Assembly: GCA_963663945.1 (NCBI GenBank)
Contig: OY760687.1
Span: 1,302,001 to 1,366,000 of the forward strand
DNA length: 64,000 nt
Origin: Bin87 sp963663945
Lineage (GTDB): Bacteria > Chloroflexota > Dehalococcoidia > Lucifugimonadales > UBA3495
Direction of reading: 5' to 3'
Shown here: positions 60,951-64,000 of the stretch, one piece after another
Layout: every line of letters starts with the position of its first letter
Position numbering within the stretch: the stretch's first letter is position 1
Notes under the pieces: model-generated
The model's input: the letters and a program-made list of their open reading frames with translations, nothing else
Told to the model about the DNA's origin: nothing
Database searches by the model: none
Program-made: the position numbers and the translations under genes

Positions 60951-61541
<591 letters not shown>

Positions 61542-61561
<20 letters not shown>

Positions 61562-62072
61562 CGCCCCCGAGGCGGACGCGGAGCCGCCGCCAGACCCAAT
61601 CGAGCTGCTGGCGCCGGCCCGGCGTGAAACTCTGGACCGCGCCGTCGAGATCCTCTCCGGCTACTCACCGACGCCCGGCGCGCTGGGAGATCTGCCGCAG
61701 GTTACCGTGCCTGCGTCGGAAATCGTTTCCGTGTGCGTGGCCTGCCGGGACGACGACTCGCTGGACTGCCGTATGCTGCTCTGCTTGGCGTGCGTGGATT
61801 ACGAGGAACGTTTCGAACTGGTCTACATCCTGCAATCGTTGGCACGGGAGCAGTCGCTGGTTATACGAACGGAAGTATCTTACGACACTCCTGTCCTGCC
61901 CTCAGTGTGCGGTGTATGGCCGGCGGCGGACTGGTACGAACGAGAGGCGCATGACCTGTTCGGCGTCGCGTTCGACGGTCACCCCGACTTGTCCCCACTG
62001 TTGCTGTATCCGGAATTCGAGGGTTACCCCGGCCGGAAATCCTACGATTTCTACGAGTACCGGGAATTTTGA
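61542..62072 (+). CDS. nuoC: NADH-quinone oxidoreductase subunit C
   Basis: Peripheral-arm subunit of 176 residues with the C-terminal signature WYEREAHDLFGVAFDGHPDL and KSYDFYEYREF. GTG 61542 has GGAG 6 bases upstream; ATG 61527 would give 181 residues. Both overlap the end of nuoB. Its stop overlaps the next small gene by one base. Confidence 0.92.
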
Positions 62073-62383
62073 TGACCGCCGCTCAGGAAATGGACACCAA
62101 CGTCACGGACGGTGCGGCTCCGGTGGAGTTGATTGCGCGGGTCGTGCCCAACGCCGGACAGTTCCTCGCCACGGTGGATGGGCTGGAACTTCAGAGCAGC
62201 GGACGCACTCGGGAGGCCGCCGAGAACGGGTTGGTCCAGGCGATGCGAGGCTGGCTGGAACGGCAGGATACTGGCGGTCGCCTGGCACAGTCGCTGGGAC
62301 TTGAGCACCTGACCGAGGAAACGGAAATCGTGCTGCGGTTCGTGGACGAAAACCCTTCCGTGGCGGACAACACCGGCGGCTAG
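62072..62383 (+). CDS. small hypothetical protein inside the nuo cluster
   Basis: 103 residues (MTAAQEMDTNVTDGAAPVEL...). The pattern of a short beta region followed by a helix (SGRTREAAENGLVQAMRGWL) looks HicB-like but no certain family is recognised. ATG 62072 overlaps the nuoC stop; the next small gene follows after three bases. An unusual insertion between nuoC and nuoD. Confidence 0.6.
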   Translation: MTAAQEMDTNVTDGAAPVELIARVVPNAGQFLATVDGLELQSSGRTREAAENGLVQAMRGWLERQDTGGRLAQSLGLEHLTEETEIVLRFVDENPSVADNTGG

Positions 62384-62386
62384 GCT

Positions 62387-62689
62387 ATGGACCGGATCGT
62401 GTACGAAATTGAGGCAAGGCCAATGGGCGACGGTTGGTCCGCACGCTGCCCGGAACTGGAGGTGATGGCGTTCGGTGACACCCAGGAGGAGGCCCGCACT
62501 TCCCTACGTAAACAGGTCGGGGACTACCTGGAAGATTGCGAGGAAATGGGCATTTTGGAAGACGTGCTGATCGAGGCCGGCTTCTACGACAATGGCGAAG
62601 CCTGGATGAGCGCCCGCGTGGAACCACCGCAGCCCAGTCTGCGTTTCATCGGATCACCATTTCCCGAAACCCGCGAGCCGTCGGCCTGA
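62387..62689 (+). CDS. HicB-like small protein inside the nuo cluster
   Basis: 100 residues resembling the HicB/UPF0150 antitoxin fold: YEIEARPMGDGWSARCPELE, then GDTQEEARTSLRKQVGDYLED. No hicA toxin and no DNA-binding tail are seen, so it is an orphan. It lies between nuoC and nuoD and probably shares their transcript. Confidence 0.7.
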   Translation: MDRIVYEIEARPMGDGWSARCPELEVMAFGDTQEEARTSLRKQVGDYLEDCEEMGILEDVLIEAGFYDNGEAWMSARVEPPQPSLRFIGSPFPETREPSA

Positions 62690-62721
62690 GCGGCACGTTG
62701 CCGGATTCAATCTCGTAAACC

Positions 62722-63873
62722 ATGGCCGATCCTACCGCAATGACTACCCAGGTGCCTGACGGCGTCCCTGAGGGGACGCAGCCGGTGGAGATGCTGCTCA
62801 ATATGGGGCCGCAGCATCCGTCCACTCACGGCGTGTTCCGCATGGTGCTCTGGGTGGATGGCGAGAAGGTTGTCGACGTTGAGCCTCACATCGGCTACCT
62901 GCATCGAGGATCCGAGAAGCTGTGCGAGGGCGAGCAGTACCACCAGGTGGTCACGCTGTTCGACCGGATGGACTACATCGGGAACTTCAACAACGAGATG
63001 GCGTACTGCATGGCCGTGGAAAAGCTGATGGGCCTTGAGGTGCCGGAACGGGCCGAATACATCCGCGTAATCCTGTGCGAGCTGAATCGCATCGCCAGCC
63101 ACCTGCTCTACGTCGGTACAATGGGCCTGGACGCGGGCGCCATGACGCCGGTGATGTTCTCTTTCCGCGGCCGTGAGCGGGTTCAGGCGCTTTTCGAGGC
63201 CGTGTCGGGCGCCCGCCTGATGCACAACTATTTCCGCATCGGTGGGCTGAAGGAGGACGTGCCTGACAATTTCCGACAACTGGTCGGCGAGTTGATGCCC
63301 ATGCTGCGGGAAGACGTCGAGCAGAGTGATCGCATTTTGACCTTCAACGAGATTTTCCTGTCTCGCCTCAAGGATGTCAGCCCGATCGGCGCCGACGAAG
63401 CGATCGCCCTGGGTCTCACCGGGCCGATGCTTCGTGCCTGCGGATATGAGTACGATGTCCGCAGGGCGCAGCCGTACTCCGTATACGACCGCTTCGACTT
63501 CGAAGTTCCGGTGGGATTGGACGGAGATTGCTGGGATCGCCACTGGGTACGGGTCCAGGAAATGTACCAGTCCCTGCGGATCGTGGAACAGGCGATGGAA
63601 CAACTTCCCGAAGGGCCGGTGGCGTCATCGCTGGGCCGCCGGCTGATCCGCCCGGCCGCCGGCGAGGTTTACGTTCGCGCCGAGAACCCTCGGGGTGAGA
63701 TTGGCGTGTATCTGGTCAGCGACGGCACCGACCGGCCTTACCGGGTCAAGGTGAGGCCTCCGTCATTCTGCAACCTGTCCGCATTGCGCCGGCTGCTGGC
63801 GGATACTTGGCTGGCGGATAGCGTAGTGGTGCTGGGGTCGCTGGACATCGTGCTGGGCGAGGTGGACCGGTGA
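62722..63873 (+). CDS. nuoD: NADH-quinone oxidoreductase subunit D
   Basis: 49-kDa subunit that shapes the quinone pocket with NuoB, 383 residues. Conserved blocks: NMGPQHPSTHGVFR, VEPHIGYLHRGSEKL, YIGNFNNEMAYC, ELNRIASHLLYVGTM. Start ATG 62722. Its stop overlaps nuoH by three bases (GTGA). Confidence 0.97.
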   Translation: MADPTAMTTQVPDGVPEGTQPVEMLLNMGPQHPSTHGVFRMVLWVDGEKVVDVEPHIGYLHRGSEKLCEGEQYHQVVTLFDRMDYIGNFNNEMAYCMAVEKLMGLEVPERAEYIRVILCELNRIASHLLYVGTMGLDAGAMTPVMFSFRGRERVQALFEAVSGARLMHNYFRIGGLKEDVPDNFRQLVGELMPMLREDVEQSDRILTFNEIFLSRLKDVSPIGADEAIALGLTGPMLRACGYEYDVRRAQPYSVYDRFDFEVPVGLDGDCWDRHWVRVQEMYQSLRIVEQAMEQLPEGPVASSLGRRLIRPAAGEVYVRAENPRGEIGVYLVSDGTDRPYRVKVRPPSFCNLSALRRLLADTWLADSVVVLGSLDIVLGEVDR

Positions 63874-64000
63874 ATTTCCTGGTCGATCTGGGATGGAGCG
63901 CGCTTGGGTTGGCGGTCATGTTCGCCGTGCTGTCGGTGATCGTGCTGTCAATGACCTGGCTGGAGCGCAAGGCCCTGGGTCGCCTCCAACTGCGCTACGG
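63870..64000 (+). CDS. nuoH: NADH-quinone oxidoreductase subunit H, N-terminal part
   Basis: GTG 63870 opens a frame that runs off the right edge. After a first membrane helix it reads TWLERKALGRLQLRYG, the conserved first loop of NuoH. It is the next gene in complex I order. Confidence 0.9.
   Translation, partial: MNFLVDLGWSALGLAVMFAVLSVIVLSMTWLERKALGRLQLRY

Overview
The window reads as high-GC chromosomal DNA of a free-living, probably marine or host-associated Chloroflexota bacterium of the SAR202/Dehalococcoidia type. This is inference: no rRNA is present. It rests on the mix of gene families: six cytochrome P450s, three luciferase-like (LLM) flavin enzymes, amidohydrolases, 3-oxoacid CoA-transferase, a PEP-mutase-like lyase, Thr/Pro-rich lipoproteins with a CFFGG start, and a nuoA-B-C-D-H cluster. 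Many genes have a TATAAT box shortly before the start, clear GGAGG sites and simple hairpin terminators. GTG and TTG starts are common.

Layout. 1-7.5 kb: end of an oligopeptide-type ABC permease, valS, a lipoprotein, aroE-aroC and an LLM oxidoreductase. 7.5-13.4 kb (minus strand): four P450s in a row plus a three-Cys ferredoxin. 13.8-19.8 kb: a DsbA-like gene with an in-frame TGA at the active-site Cys position, rnc, pdxS-pdxT, a Ycf45/R3H ATPase and tmk; facing tmk is a SelW-like gene with a Cys-x-x-TGA motif. 20-24.8 kb: APS kinase, ilvE, plsY, an EamA transporter and an arylsulfotransferase-fold protein. 24.9-26.8 kb: an OLD/AAA-type ATPase with a downstream TOPRIM-like gene broken by a TAA codon (looks like a decayed defence pair). 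26.9-37.4 kb: scoB/scoA, HAD hydrolase, metallo-beta-lactamase, YtcJ-like amidohydrolase, a retropepsin-like pair, PEP-mutase-like lyase, aldo/keto reductase, a metallopeptidase lipoprotein and an SDR lacking its catalytic Ser/Tyr.

37.43-47.26 kb looks like an integrated island. An intact tRNA-Gly(GCC) sits at the right end, a 27-bp copy of that tRNA's 3' end lies at the left end, and a decayed tyrosine recombinase is beside the left copy. The cargo is two related P450s, a PAPS-dependent sulfotransferase plus a decayed second copy, an APS kinase to make PAPS, a DHA2-type exporter and an MpaB/rubber-oxygenase-like protein. Together these suggest oxidation, sulfation and export of a small hydrophobic molecule.

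47.5-64 kb: LLM oxidoreductases, 2-hydroxyacid dehydrogenase, quinone oxidoreductase-methyltransferase, cupin, speD with an ACL5-like aminopropyltransferase, trmD-thioesterase, amidohydrolase, a TolB-like lipoprotein, flavin reductase, a CinA-like/nucleotidyltransferase fusion, and the complex I genes nuoABCDH, which carry two small HicB-like orphan genes between nuoC and nuoD.

The strongest unexpected signal is the pair of TGA-containing thioredoxin-fold genes (13842-14474 and 19813-19526). Each has a good start, conserved redox context and a bacterial SECIS-like hairpin about 20 nt after the TGA. They are best read as two selenoproteins that ordinary gene calling would truncate.
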